Origin: Arachis hypogaea
Taxonomy: Eukaryota > Streptophyta > Magnoliopsida > Fabales > Fabaceae
Direction: 5' to 3'
NCBI RefSeq assembly: GCF_003086295.3
Contig: NC_092052.1
Coordinates: 74,207,559-74,271,558, forward strand
DNA: 64,000 nucleotides
A program made the position numbers and the translations under genes. Under the pieces are notes generated by a model that was not told the origin of the DNA, made no database searches, and worked only from the letters and a program-made list of their open reading frames with translations. This document shows, piece by piece, positions 22,224 through 34,408 of this stretch. Numbering within the stretch: position 1 is the first letter of the stretch; each line of letters starts with the position of its first letter.

Positions 22224-23329
22224 TGCTGCATTTTATCTTTGCTTAGTAAATTTTGTCTCTCTTCGACATTACACAAGTGAGCCGCTGATATTTCAAAAGT
22301 TTCTGAAAGTATTTTCTTGACATCATAAATTACTCTTGTTTTCCTTTTCATCAATAAGGTCTTATAATTTGATGTCTTCCAGTGAATTGAGCAAGGTACT
22401 TCATTAGGATCAAATGAATATGTTGCGCAAGCTGGTGCAGAATAGTTGTAATTATCCAATTCTGACAAGTATGATATTAAATATTAACTTCCTTTAAGCA
22501 TTATATATTTTTTTATCTAAAAATTTACAAGTGTACTTTGAAAGTCACTGGCAACAAGTTAATGGTTCAGGTTTTTAGTTAGCCATGTGCTTTCAATCTT
22601 ACACGCTGTTGACTTCTTCATCACAAGGTTATTGAAGGGTATTTTCCTATGATCCCCACTCCCCCCAAACAAAAACCAAAAAAGAAAAAAATTAAACATG
22701 TTAGAAATAATATATTTCCGTTTATCAATTATTATCTTTGTGCAGCGATGGTTTGCATGTTTAGCTTGAGGTTGTAAGTGGATCCCTGAATTTGTACAAA
22801 TGCTATCTTCTCAAGTGATTGGTGGCTGCATTTTCACAACGTAATAAAAATGATATCTCAACCATGATATCATCATGGCTTGGAAAGAGAAGGCAATACA
22901 AATTACAATAGGCATTCATAGAGGGAAGCAAGTTCTGCACATAAAATTCTGCACATGAAAATAGGTTTGAGGGAAGCAAGTTCTGTTCTTGTCGAGTCTT
23001 CAAGTTTTCATTAATTTTTTTCGTTTTATTTTGTGATTTGTATGTTGATATTGAATGAGGAGTGAACCAAGACATGTTGATAATACATTTTTCTAGGATT
23101 AATATAAGGACCAAGTTTTTTATGTGCTATGTATCACTTTTTTTTCTTTTTTATATAGAATGTTCATAGAGTTTAAGTGCTATAAATATTTTTTTTTCTT
23201 TTCTTATTTTATACATCACGAAGAAAACTTGTATAATGATTATTGATTAATGAAAGAGGCTATAAAAATTTTATTTTGTGAATTTAATGAAATATTTCAT
23301 GTTATAGTAATTAATTTTAGTATATTTAT
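22224..23329. other. Rest of the CACTA interior
   Basis: No confident gene. On the minus strand, 22468-22260 encodes a stretch with protein-like composition (ATYSFDPNEVPCSIHWKTS, then RVIYDVKKILSETFEISAAH) that could be a second captured fragment; I do not recognise its source. The remainder is AT-rich. Confidence 0.4.
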
Positions 23330-23737
23330 ATTGTGTATAATATAACTAAAGAAAATGTTACTAAAGATCTTTTGTAATATTTTTTAAGAGTTACAAAAAA
23401 TATCTATAGTAACATTTTTCTAAGTGTTGCAAAAAATATCTATGGTAACAATTTTTTAAGTGTTACAAAATATATCTATTGTAACATTTCTTTATGTGTT
23501 ACCAAAAAAGGTCTATTGTAAGTTTGTAACATTTTTCATAATATTACTATAGAAGATCTATTGTAACATTTTTACTAAATATTATTAAATCTTTAGAAAA
23601 ATATTAGTAAAATTCTTTAGTAACATAGGATATATTTAACATTTGTTAAAATGTTACTAATGTACATAATTAATATTTTAATATGATTTGGTAACATTTT
23701 TTAAATGTTAGTAAAAGCCAAGTATGTAGTAGTGTTT

Positions 23738-24206
23738 GTTCATCCTCAGTCTCCTTTTGCATGTCTATAGAGTGTTGTACTTTGGGCTCCCACTCACTTC
23801 TTGAGCCTTGTTCTCCTTCAATTCCTCAGCAGCATGCTCCTCCTTGATTTCGTCCTTCTTGTCCACAATGAGGACCTTGCACTCTTCCCTAAGATTTATC
23901 TCTGTGTTGCTAGGAAGGGTATTGGGAGGTCTCTCAGACATCTTGCTGCTCAACTGACCCACTTGTATCTCCAAATTTCGAATTGAGGACTGAGTCTCTG
24001 CTATAAACCTGTGAGTGGTCTTGGAGAGGTTAAAAACTATTGTGGCTAGGTCAAAGAGGCTTTGTTGAGCTGTCTCCATCTGCTGCTGAGAGGGTTAGAA
24101 CTGTCTATTGTTGAACCTATTTTGATTGATTCTACCCTGATTATTGTTGAAGCCTTATTGAGGCCTCTGCTGATCTCTCCACCCAAAGTTAGGGTGATTC
24201 CTCCAT
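23738..24206 (-). pseudogene. gag remnant of element G, middle piece
   Basis: Minus-strand gag sequence with SSIRNLEIQVGQLSSKM and PPNTLPSNTE, equivalent to SSIRNLEAQVGQLSKR and PPSTLPSNTE in A and B. It ends in an acidic segment and has stops near 23765 and 24096. The hAT element (24207-27628) separates it from the N-terminal part, and one copy of the hAT target duplication lies at 24199-24206. Confidence 0.8.
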
Positions 24207-27200
24207 TAGGACTGTCAAATGGGCCAACCCAGCCCGTTTAAGCCCAGACCATTTAGACCACGTGTTATACGGGCTAGCCCATTTAAGCCCACTTTATTTG
24301 CGGACTAAAATTTTATAGCTCAGACTATTTATGGCCAACCCGACAGGTTAAATGGGCTGGCCCATTTATTTGTTGACTTTTTTTTTAATTTTAAAAAAAA
24401 AAAACTAAAAAAGTCCAATTTTGAGGAGAAATCTGGTGTATATTTTTGGACAAAAAATTTTGTTTGGTACAAATAAAATTAAAGTTTCATTAAACAACTA
24501 AACACATTTGATTTGAGTAACTGCTATGCTTTAAACTTGTTCTTTTAACTCAAAATAGAACTACATTCACATTCAATTAGTGATTCCATATTTCTAATTC
24601 TAATATTTCTAATTAAAGGAATATTTCTAATTCCCCTCATATAGTTAACAAAGTATTATAAACCAATATAACAACATCACAATTCTACCAAAAAATCACA
24701 CAAGAGTGAAAAAAAAGTATTTAACAGATTACATGGCATGCAAATATATTACAAAAGTAGCAAGTAATGTAATTCCAAAATTTTTTATACAATTCACCAA
24801 ATTAGTCAACACCTGCAATGGAAAGAAAAATAAATTATCAAATAAAAGTTAGTGGTTTAGTGGCAGAAAAAGAATTTCAATAGAATTGAATTAAAAAATG
24901 TATGGTTTGAAACAATTAGACAATACTAATAAAATACTAGGCATCTTATTAATTGAATCCACTTTATCTTTATAATGTTCTTTGTCACTCTCATTTTTAC
25001 ACTCAAATTCAGCATCTACAATTTAAAATTAGTTAGTAAAAAACTAAATAAATACAATATGCAAGTCATTCATTATTTATTGCCAATAGAAGTTAACAAA
25101 ATAAATTTAAAAAGTGAATTACCATCATCTTCAAATTCATGTATCCGATTACAAGCACAAATAAGAGCTTGCACATTCTTATCCAAAATAAAATTTCTAT
25201 ACTTATTTAGGACATGTGCACCAATGGAAAATGATGACTCCGAACCTGCCGTAGTTATTAGAATACTAAGCACATCACAAGCCATGAAAGCTAAATCAGA
25301 AAAACGATGGGCTTGAGACCTCAAATATTGCAAGACATCTATTTTAGAGTTCATATCAAGAATTGACTCTTCTAAATAGATATCTAAAGAAGACTTTCTT
25401 TGTGAAGCATTAGTTTGAAAACTTATATTTCTCAACTCCTACAATATTCAAAAAAATAATTAAAAAGTTAAGAAAGTAACTATTGACAGAAACATATAAA
25501 AGAAAATTATATTAACATAATGCACAACAAAAATAAAAGTAGAATTAGCAACCTTCAACCCATCTTGATACTCTCTCTGATATCATGAAAAGTAGAACTA
25601 GAAACCTTCAACCCATCTTGAATTATCAAATTTAAGATATGAGCACAACACCTCACATGAAAAAAGTTTTCATTACACAATAACCCATCACTTAAAAGGA
25701 GGTTTCGCTTGAGTAAAGCTTGCATGCTATCATTAGATGAAGCATTGTCTAAAGTTATTGAAAATATTTTCTTCTCTATTTCCCATTCAGATAACAACTC
25801 AAGCACTTTATTTGCTAATTGATGTCCCGTATGTAGAGGAGACATGTGAGAAAATGAGAGTATCTTAGAATTTAATTTTTACCTAGAATCAACATAATGG
25901 GCAGTCAAAGTCATATAACCCTTTGTGATGCATGAAGTCCAAAGATCAGTAGTTAAACATATCCTACTTCAAAGTTTTCATAACTGGTGTTTTAACTTTT
26001 CTTTTTCAGCAATATAAAATTTGAAAATATCAGCTACAGCAGTGTTTCGAGAAAATATCTTAGCATAAGGATTCAAGTACTTAAAAACATATCTAATTCT
26101 TCTATACTTAACAAATAAGAAAGGCAAATCATGTTCTATGATTGCTATTGCAATTAATTCATGAAAAACCATAAGATCAATTTGTCTAGCCCTTAACCTC
26201 CCAGCTTCATCAAGCATCATTTTTTCCAAATCATGACATTTGGGGAGTTCACGACACATTAGGATATGTCGTCTCAATGTAGAGGTACCATGAGTACTAT
26301 CTCCACCTTTGTATTATTTTCCATACTCTTTACATTTATACCTTGTTTTGCCATCTTTCCCAATTATTTTTATAAAACCATCCCAGACATTAGATGTAGT
26401 TAACTGTTTTTTCTATTTAGAATTTGACCCATCAATATCAGTAGGTGGAATACTTACAAGAGGTGTCTCTTGAGTTACTTCCGGTGGGACTTTATCGTCA
26501 ACAAGATCATCAAAGTCATCATCAGAGTCTGAGTCCATGAAAATTTGATCTACCTTAGCATTTGGATCAACAATATCTCTTGTATAGTCATCCATAACTC
26601 CAAAATAAATCACTAACAAAAAATAAAACACAGAAGTAGATTAATCTTTACTAAAACCCAAAATAACCCAGAACAAAACAGAATTGATAAATAATTGATG
26701 TTAGTATCAAACTATTCATCTAAATGTTGAGAACCTAAGATTTATGAGAAAAGAAATAACATGCATATTTTATTATTAAGACAAAAAAGTAATCTTACAA
26801 TAGTTGGCTGAAAATTGATGAGTGAGATGACCGAGGACTACGAAAACTGAAGAAGAGTAGAAGCTGACTAGCTGAGTGAAGAATGGATGAAGTAACCAAA
26901 ACTAAGGGGCTAACAGTGATGAGAGCCTCGCAAGGCTCTAATGGTGGGATGCTCATCGATGACACCGATAAAGAAGTTACTGTCGCCGGAAGAAGGATGG
27001 ACACACGCATAAATTTGTGAGGCTGTGGTGCTGTATAGAAGAATTAGGGATTTATGGCTACTTCAGGGTGCTTTCTCTTTTTCTTTTATACGTTTGCTGT
27101 GTAGAAGAATTAGGGATTTAGAGCATATGGCTACTCCAAAGTGCTTTATCATTTTTCTTTGTACGTTTGAGTTTTAGTGAGTGGCTGTTTGGCTTGTTTG

Positions 27201-27628
27201 GCTTAGAGTTAGAGAGACTTTTTTTAATTTTGTACTCTTATATTGTATATGGGTTGGGTTATTTTTTGGGTTGGATTTTTTTAGCTTGCATAGTATTGGA
27301 CTATTGTATTTGGTCAATTGGGCTTATGGTCCATAATTTATTGGCTTAATAATTCTCTAAATCTGTTATTTTTGTACGAGTCGAGTCGAGTTTTTTTGAA
27401 TGGTGTTTAGCTAAAATCTAAAATTTTGGTTTAAGAAAAAAACCAAAATTTATGCGGGCCCTCGTTTAGCTCGCAGGCTAACCCGTTTAACCCACAATTT
27501 TTTTGGGTTAATCGGGCTCAACCCATTTAACCTGAAATTTAAATGGGCCTCAATCAGAGGCAAAAGCCTGCCCATTTAAAGGGATAAACAGTTCGACCCG
27601 ATGAGCTTGGCCCATTTTGACGGCCTTA
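24207..27628 (-). mobile_element. hAT-superfamily DNA transposon
   Basis: Ends are TAGGACTGTCAAATGGGCC at 24207 and, as reverse complement, TAAGGCCGTCAAAATGGGCC at 27628. These are hAT-type inverted repeats, followed inward by clustered GCCCATTTAA and GGGCTAGCCC subterminal motifs. It is flanked by an exact 8-bp duplication TCCTCCAT (24199-24206 and 27629-27636), the hAT signature. The interior encodes a decayed BED-type transposase on the minus strand (25073-26595). Sequences 24230-25070 and 26640-27600 are non-coding. Removing the element restores continuous gag in G. Confidence 0.93.
25073..26595 (-). pseudogene. hAT transposase (RICESLEEPER-like), decayed
   Basis: Pieces in order on the minus strand: an acidic N-terminus from ATG 26595 (MDDYTRDIVDPN, then DSDSDDDFDD); a BED zinc finger around 26390-26240 (Cys in RYKCKEYG, then a His in TLRRHILMC); RNase-H-fold parts (HDLPFLFVKYRRIRYVFKYL; SITLDNASSNDSM and FHVRCCAHILNLIIQDGLK at 25845-25555); and the C-terminal dimerisation domain at 25435-25073 (FSDLAFMACDVLSILITTAG, then SESSFSIG and RVLNKYR-like residues). 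Stops and frameshifts separate the pieces, and the segment between NLIIQDG and the dimerisation domain, normally several hundred residues, is mostly deleted. Not functional. Confidence 0.85.
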
Positions 27629-28757
27629 TCCTCCATCCCTGATTAAAATTATTTGCATAGGGATCATTGTTGGGATTTCTGGAGGAATTTCTCATATAAT
27701 TCAATTCCTCCATGGTGGTGTAAGTAATGTCACCAGCGTCCCCTTGAGTATAGCTCCCATTCATGTCATAAGATGCTTCTTGTGTCCTGACAGCTAAAAC
27801 TTGTATTCCACTTAAGTGTTGAGAGATCATGCTAATCTGCTAGGATATAAGCTTGTTTTGAGCTAAAATGGCGTTCAGAGTGTCCACTTCCATGACTCCT
27901 CTCTTCTGAGTAGTCCCAGTGTTCACATGGTTCCTCTCAAAAGTGTACATGTACTGGTTGTTGGCCACCATCTCAATGAGCTCATGTGCTTCCTCAAGCG
28001 TCTTCTTCATATGCAATGATCCATCTGCAGAGTGATCTAGTGACATCCTGGACATTTCTGAGAGGCCATCATAAAAGATCTCTAGCATGGTCTAGTGTGA
28101 GATCATGTTGGGAGGGCATTTCCTGATCAGCTGCTTGTTCCTCTCTCAGGCCTCATAGAGGGATTCTCCCTCTTTCTGTCTGAAGGTCTAGACTTTTACT
28201 CTAAGCTTACACAGCTTCTGAGGTAGAAAGAACTTGGCCGAAAATCCAGTGACCATCTTGTCCCATGTGTCTAGGCTCTCCTTGGAATGAGAATGCAGCC
28301 ATGGCTTTGCTCTATCCTTTACAGTAAAAGGAAAGAGCATGAGCATGTGAACCTCTGCGTTCACTCCATTTGTCTTGACCGTGTCACAGATCTACAAAAA
28401 ATCAGATATGAACTTATTGGGGTCCTCCTGCGGGAGTCCATGAAACTGATAATTCTATTGCACTAGAGTGGCCAGTTGAGGCTTAAGTTCGAAATTATTA
28501 GCACCAATGGCAGGTATGGATATGCTGCGCTCATAGAAGTCAGATGTGGGTGCAATGTATGAGCCAAGAACCTTCCTTGTGTGCTCTTCAGCGTTTGGAT
28601 TGGCTGCCATATTGGTCTCTTCAGCTTCCTTCTCAAAAGTGTCCATGAGATTCTCTCCGGCTTTGCAAGCTCTAGCTTGTTGCAAACGCCACCTTAAGAT
28701 CCTCTCAAGTTCAGGATCAAGATCAAGAAGGGATTCTTTATCCTTGTTCCTACTCAT
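27629..28757 (-). pseudogene. gag remnant of element G, N-terminal piece
   Basis: Starts at ATG 28757 (MSRNKDKESLLDLDPELERI), aligned with the gag starts of A (MSRNKDKNILVEADPELE) and B. Retrotransposon gag core motifs follow: SIPAIGANNFELKPQL, FHGLPQEDP, a YDGLSEMSRMSLDHSA stretch and TLNAILAQNK. Several stops (about 28455, 28176, 27839) break the frame. It ends at the hAT insertion. Confidence 0.8.
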
Positions 28758-29462
28758 AAACAACAAGAAACAAAGAAAAGGTGAGAGTCTCTATGTCAGA
28801 GTATAGAGGACTCCAGTGAGGTATCCTAATAAAGAAATAAAGATAAAGTAAAAAAGATTTCAAAAATAAAGATGGGAGATTTAATTTAAAGATGTTCGAA
28901 AATAAAAAATAAAAAAGAGAAAAGGTTTTTAAAAGTTTTCAATTTTTTTTTTGAAATTCAAAAAAGGAAAGAACGAAAGATTAAAGAAACACCAAATTTA
29001 AAATTTAAAATTAAATGAACAATATCTAAAATAAAATTCAAAATTTAAGGAAAAGATAAAGATTGAAAATCAAGAAAGATAACAAGATAGGATTCGAAAA
29101 TTAAAAAGAAGATTAATTGAGCAAAAAAAGAATATTACTAACGAGACACCAAACTTAAAATTTGAAATTAAATAAAAGTAAGATAAGCAAAACAAAGAAA
29201 TTTAAAAATAAAGGAAAGATAGCTAAGATAATGATCGAAAATTAAGGAAAATAACCAAAATAAATTTTGAAAATCAAAGAAAAAAAAAGAAAAACTAAAA
29301 GACACCAAACTTAGAAAAAGAGGAAAAAGATTACTAAGATGAATTTTAAAAAATTAAGAAAATAAACAAAATAGAAATAAAAAGAAAAATTAATTTAATA
29401 AAAACTAATAAAAGTACCTAATTTAAGCAACAAGACAACCAATAGTTATCAATCATGAATAA
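28758..29462 (-). other. 5' leader of element G
   Basis: Purine-rich on the plus strand (U-rich in the element's RNA), with no gene. ACACCAAACTTA, the complement of the TAAGTTTGGTGT motif, occurs near 29147 and 29303, with a decayed copy near 28991. It resembles the leaders of A and B in composition and position. Confidence 0.65.
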
Positions 29463-29480
29463 TCCCCAGCAATGGCACCA
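29463..29480 (-). other. Primer-binding site of element G
   Basis: The minus strand reads TGGTGCCATTGCTGGGGA, a variant of the tRNA-Asp complement with three changes, placed 6 bases inside the LTR end. Confidence 0.75.
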
Positions 29481-29486
29481 AAATCT

Positions 29487-30738
29487 TGGTGCGCGAAATT
29501 AGAACTCGCACAACTTCACCCACAAGTGCACCGAGTCATCCAAGTAATATCTCAGGCGAGTGAGGGTCGATCCCACGAGGATTGTTGGATTGAACACGCA
29601 ATAGTTATCTTGTTGGACTTAGTTAGGCAAACAGTAAAAGGTGGTTATTGGTGTAAACGCATAAGCAATAAAATAGCAAGTAAAGAAAGCAAATAAACAG
29701 ATTAGAGTAAAACAATGATGAGAAAATAGTTAAGGTCTCGAAGATATTTATCTTTTTGGATTAAGACTTCTTACCAACTACTTTAACAACGAGTGATTCA
29801 TTCTATGACAAATCATAAGTGATTAAAACCTAATCTCTTAGCGAATTAATCTTCTCTAATCTTCATCAAAAGCCACTCTCGTGGTCATTCAATTCAAATA
29901 AGAGGGTGAAGTTCAGAAAACTAGTTTAGCGCCATTAAAACCTCAATTACCAAAGCTAATCGGATTTTATGTCACATATCTAATTAGCTTAGGTAAATTA
30001 CAGTTTAGGAGGAGTGTTTTCAAGCTGTAGCTCAAGCGAGATAGCTCTCTCGAGAATCACAAGAGCTCATGTAGAAAAAAGGGTCATACTCTCGTTCCAC
30101 CCCAGATTCATAAGATTAAGAACGAAAACAACACCTTAGAATTGAATCAAACATTAATTAAAATAGAAGAATAATAATCTTAATCTATAGAAATAAACAA
30201 AACTCCTAACTTTAACCAGGAGATTTAGTTGCTCATACTTTACAAAAAAAAACAGGTTTCTAAAATATGAAAAAGATCTCGTGTGTCTCAAACCTAATGA
30301 ATCTTCTCTTATATATAATAAATATTAAATCTAAAAGATATTAAAAATTACAAAGATAAAATAAGATAAGTCTAAGAAGTACTAAAATTCACTTGGACGC
30401 CCAATAACATGTGAAATGAATAGTAAACTGGTATTCAACGCTAGGATTGGGCGTTGAATGCCCAAAAAGGAGTAGCGCCTCTACCTTTATGCCCCTTGTT
30501 GGCGTTGAACGCTAGGTTGGGCGTTCAGCGTCCAGAGGGAGCTTACAACATTTTTTGTTTCTTATTTCATACTTTTCTAAACTATTCCGAATCTCACCTA
30601 AAATTATAAAAACACAAAAAAAATTTAAAGTAGCATTTAAAGATAAATTTTATACTAAAACATAATAAAACTTAATAAAATCTAACTAAAAACAATATAA
30701 AAACAACTAGAAAAATGATATAAGATGCTAACGCATCA
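29487..30738 (-). repeat. 5' LTR of element G
   Basis: 1,252-bp LTR on the minus strand beginning TGATGCGTTAGCATCTTATA at 30738 and ending ...CTAATTTCGCGCACCA at 29487. Palindromic motifs GGCGTTGAACGCTAGG and GGGCGTTCAGCGTCCAG lie at 30440-30540, 200-300 bp from the LTR start. Spacer DNA continues directly beyond 30738. The 3' LTR of G is not in the window. Confidence 0.85.
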
Positions 30739-30976
30739 TCCTACGAAAAAGAAGACAGAGAAAAATAGCACACTTACATAAACATGCAATTTGATTACAC
30801 TTAGTTTAAAAGTATTTGGCTATCCATCATTTCTGTATTGCGTTTGTATGATTGAAATTCAATTTTTCACCAATAAAAAAAAATAACTTTTAATGACTAT
30901 TAACTATTTTCTCAGACAATCGTTATAAAAAAAAATTACAATCACTATAGTCAATGATAATACTTAGTTTGTTAAG

Positions 30977-31025
<49 letters not shown>

Positions 31026-31299
31026 CTCACACATACCCGAAACTAAATATGAGGATCTTAATATTCAATCCATTACAAAATGAAACAACAAAACACAGAA
31101 AACAAACAGCACTAAACACCTCAAACCAGGACTTGCACTAATACATAAATTATTAAATCATGCATCAAAAAATTATTTTATATCTTTTTATTCACCTTAA
31201 GCTTGATATTTGTACTCATAAGCACACTAATTTTTCTTATTTTATCGATCTTCACACCACTATTTTATACATCCTACCACTTTCTTTTTTAACTTCTCT
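30739..31299. other. AT-rich spacer with TA microsatellite
   Basis: No gene. A (TA)n tract of about 33 bp lies at 30986-31019. This is the right-hand flank of element G. Confidence 0.6.
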
Positions 31300-31870
31300 A
31301 TCACCAAAACTCTTTTATCAAAAGCAATATTATTTCTACATATCCATGTACACCATATTAAAAATAAAAAAATAAAAAATAACACAATTCACACCTTATC
31401 CATCTACACACCTTAAAGTATTTTTTAATGGTTCTAGACTAAACTTAATTTACACCCTAATCCAGCAAGATTGATTCCACACATTTTATATACAATTATA
31501 TGAAAAAAATTAGTGATGTAATGTGTCTAAATTTTTTCTACATAATACACAAAATAAATATGCTTTTGGCACAATCTTAAATTTATATAATTTATCTCTA
31601 GTATTTAACATTTTTAAAATTACAAATCATATCAGCAATTCAATCTATGAAAACATCATACTTTTTCACAAATTTTTCGTAAAATTATACATGTTAGATT
31701 CAATTTCTATCTCTTTATTCTTATACACCACATTTAAAAAAAAAAAACTAATAGCAAAATTAACTTGCATGTTTGTGAAAAAGTCTTGGACCAACAAATG
31801 TGATTCTTTCCCACTTGAACTTTTGCCACCAATAATTCTATACATAGATATGGATAACTCATAATTAGGA
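31300..31870 (-). pseudogene. LINE C-terminal zinc-binding (zf-RVT) fragment
   Basis: The minus-strand translation around 31435-31620 has MLNTRDKLYKFKIV, then CVLCRKNLDTLHH followed by FFSYNC and NVWNQSCW. This C-x2-C ... H ... C pattern with the flanking 'L.TRD.L' and Trp matches the zinc-binding domain after plant LINE reverse transcriptases. There are stops at 31508, 31487 and 31451. A further matching frame (IWCTWICRNNIAFDK) occurs nearer 31300. The fragment is old. Confidence 0.6.
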
Positions 31871-31899
31871 AAACGGAAATGTTTGGTAACCAAAGAAAA

Positions 31900-31995
31900 T
31901 CAGCCAAAAACAGCCATAACTTGCCTTATTTAGTATTCATTAATTGTTGCGATAATTAATGAATGCTAAATAAGGCAAGTTTTGGCTGTTTTTTT
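31900..31995. repeat. Compact imperfect palindrome (long hairpin)
   Basis: Two arms of about 45 bp with almost no loop. The left arm contains CTTGCCTTATTTAGTATTCA and the right arm TGAATGCTAAATAAGGCAAG, extended outward by CAGCCA(A/T)AA on both sides. About five mismatches by eye. It could be a small foldback or MITE, or a hairpin RNA locus. No target duplication was identified. Confidence 0.7.
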
Positions 31996-32022
31996 TGTCG
32001 CTAAGAGGCAACCCCTCAATCA

Positions 32023-32023
<1 letters not shown>

Positions 32024-32053
<30 letters not shown>

Positions 32054-32095
32054 TCTTTTTTTTTCTTTTTCTTTTTTTTTTTTTAATAAACCCCT
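32024..32095. repeat. TTTC microsatellite and pyrimidine tract
   Basis: About seven TTTC units followed by a T/C-rich tract to about 32084. Confidence 0.85.
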
Positions 32096-33918
32096 CAATT
32101 ATATGTTGCCACATGAAAAAAAGTAGCACACCAAGTGATATCCTATGAAATGGGACGAATATTTACTAAAATGCCACATGAACCTCTTCCTACTTTATAA
32201 GGTATAAAACCAGCTTGTCAAGCTAATTAAGAAGATATATACATCAAAAGCAGGGAAAAGTGAAGAGTGTTTTTGTTTTTATTTTTAAAAATTATTATCA
32301 TCGCAAAGGAAGAATGGCAGATCTAATCTAACATCACAAAATTGTCATAGGATATTTCCCACGTTTGGTCGTTAATGCAATAGAGTAACACCATTTTGAC
32401 TTCAGCTTGAAATGGTGGAAATTCAACTAACCCACGTCATATATTAATACATAAAAATAATATTTATACTGTTTTTTGGTGTAGACTTTTATAATATATT
32501 AATATAAATCAAAATTTGTTATCTTCTCATTTTTTATTAATTATTTTCAATGCTAAAAATTAAAAATATATATAAAATAAAAGATATATACTAAAAAATA
32601 GTGATACATATAACTTTTTATTTTTTGTATATTTAATCCTTTTTCTTTTCCTATTCAAGATTGCATGCATAATGTCAAGTCGGCTTCGCTATTATATGAT
32701 TTTTTTTTGTGAACACTTATTAATGGCGGTTTGGCAGAAATCCACGATTTGCTGCGTTTGGATCGGAACACCCAATTTCATTCAATGACCTAATTTTATA
32801 GTTGAAAATTCATTAAGCTGTATAGAAGGTACAAAAAAAGCTTCTACTCTTATCAAATTATAAGCAGCTATGGCTGGGTCGGTAATTCTTTTGTACCTAA
32901 AGGGACGTTATTAGCACATCACTTATAAAATGATATTTTTTATTAGGTCATTTTTGTAAAATTTTAGTCTAGTCAACATTTTTCACAACAAAATAATAAT
33001 TTTTTTCTTGAATAGAAAACAAAGTACTTTTGTTCTTTCATTCATATTTTAATTATAAATATGAGTCTACTTTGATTATATTATATATAAAATTTGATTA
33101 TATATATGAATCATGTTAATTTGATTATATTTTTTATATAGTTTGATTATATTATTTATAATGTTTGATTATATAAATTATTACATAATCATTTTGTATT
33201 CCTATTATATGAGAGGTTGATTTAAAATTCACTGACTTTTATATTTATGTTCTCATAAAATCAGGGAGGTTTGTTATGATATTAATATTATTAAAAAGAA
33301 CTATCACTAAAATATTAAAGGAAAAAAAAAAGAAGAAAAACTCTTACGTGAGAATAATTCTACTTTTCTTCCGTAATTAGCATTATAAATACCAGAGTAT
33401 AAAAAAGATTCAATGCAAACATGAAGCACACGAAGTAAGCCCTAAAGTAATACTCTAACTTATCTTCGTAAAAGTTGAATTTGCAACGACAAAAAATCAA
33501 ACTGCATACTTTGACTTAGCTTTTCTGAATACTTTGTTCATGCAGTGGCGAAGGTTGAAACAACTTTTTGGCCAACAATTTTAACATAAAAATTATATAA
33601 TAATTTTATAATAAAATAAAATTTACAAATAAAATTATTTTTATAGTTTGTTATTAATATATAATAATAAATAAATAATTATACAGATAAAAATTATAAA
33701 ATAATTTATAATAATAATCTTTAAATTTTAAGTGACTTAAAATTTTAATAATTAAATTAGAACTGAATTTTTTAATAATATCTTTTTTAATGTACATAAT
33801 TAAACTTTACACTAAAAAATGTCTCTGAGTTGATGAATTTTTTAATAATTTTTTTAATGTAAATAATTAAACTTTACATTAAAAAAAGTCTCTTATAAAA
33901 AATTAAATTAAATAAAGA
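32096..33918. other. AT-rich spacer
   Basis: No recognisable gene. A loose run of TTTGATTATAT-like repeats lies at 33070-33180. Confidence 0.5.
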
Positions 33919-34213
33919 TTTAATTATTCTATTGGTCTTTATAGTTTTGTAAAATTTTTAATTAGATCCCTATATTTTTTTTAATTTGGTCCTTGCACCT
34001 ATTTTTTTAATTGGATTTTTATACTTTTTTTCTTTTATTTGGGTTCCTGTACTATTTTTTTTTTAATTGGGTTCTTATACAATTAACCAATTACTGTCAA
34101 GAGGGACCTAATTAAAAAGAATATTTGGTACAAAGACTAAATTAAAAGAAAAAAAAATATAAGAACCTAATTAAAAATTTTGCAAAACTATAAGGATCAA
34201 TAAAATAATTAAA
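33919..34213. mobile_element. MITE-like element with long terminal inverted repeats
   Basis: 295 bp. The left arm starts TTTAATTATTCTATTGGTCT and the right arm, reversed, starts TTTAATTATTTTATTGATCC. Both continue through TATAGTTTTG(T/C)AAAATTTTT for about 65 bp. The centre has GTCAAGAGGGACC. No coding content. No clear target duplication, so the superfamily is left open. Confidence 0.75.
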
Positions 34214-34408
34214 CTTTAAAAAAATAATAAAATATAAATTAATATTAAATTAAATAAATAAAAATACCAAATTTTATTGGATCTAATTCCACCATTAAAA
34301 TTGAAACATTTATACTGCACCCAAAAAAATAAATCTGTGCCTTTAGAGGTTAGGTGAATAGCTTTTCCTTATTTTTAAGAGGCGGTTTCCTGTTTTGAGA
34401 TAATGAGG

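Larger units (their letters stand above)
20245..23734. mobile_element. Non-autonomous CACTA (En/Spm) transposon with captured gene fragments
   Basis: It begins CACTACTACATTTTAGACC at 20245 and ends ...CATGTAGTAGTG-type sequence at 23734 (last bases TATGTAGTAGTG), giving an inverted terminal repeat CACTACTACAT. It is flanked by the 3-bp duplication TTT (20242-20244 and 23735-23737). Subterminal repeats of about 45 bp built around GTAACATTTTT and AGTGTTAC fill 23330-23700, with fewer copies at the left end (20270-20400). No transposase is seen. It carries a kinase fragment with an intron (21719-22223). It lies in the gag region of element G. Confidence 0.88.

Noticed and set aside
26795..27010. 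Minus-strand ORF in the hAT 5' region as an extra transposase exon
   Set aside because: Low-complexity Ser/Leu composition, no domain match, and stops between it and the BED region.
31523..31864. Plus-strand ORF in the AT-rich spacer
   Set aside because: Phe/Ile/Lys-rich composition typical of AT-rich DNA; the meaningful signal on this stretch is the antisense LINE zinc-binding motif.
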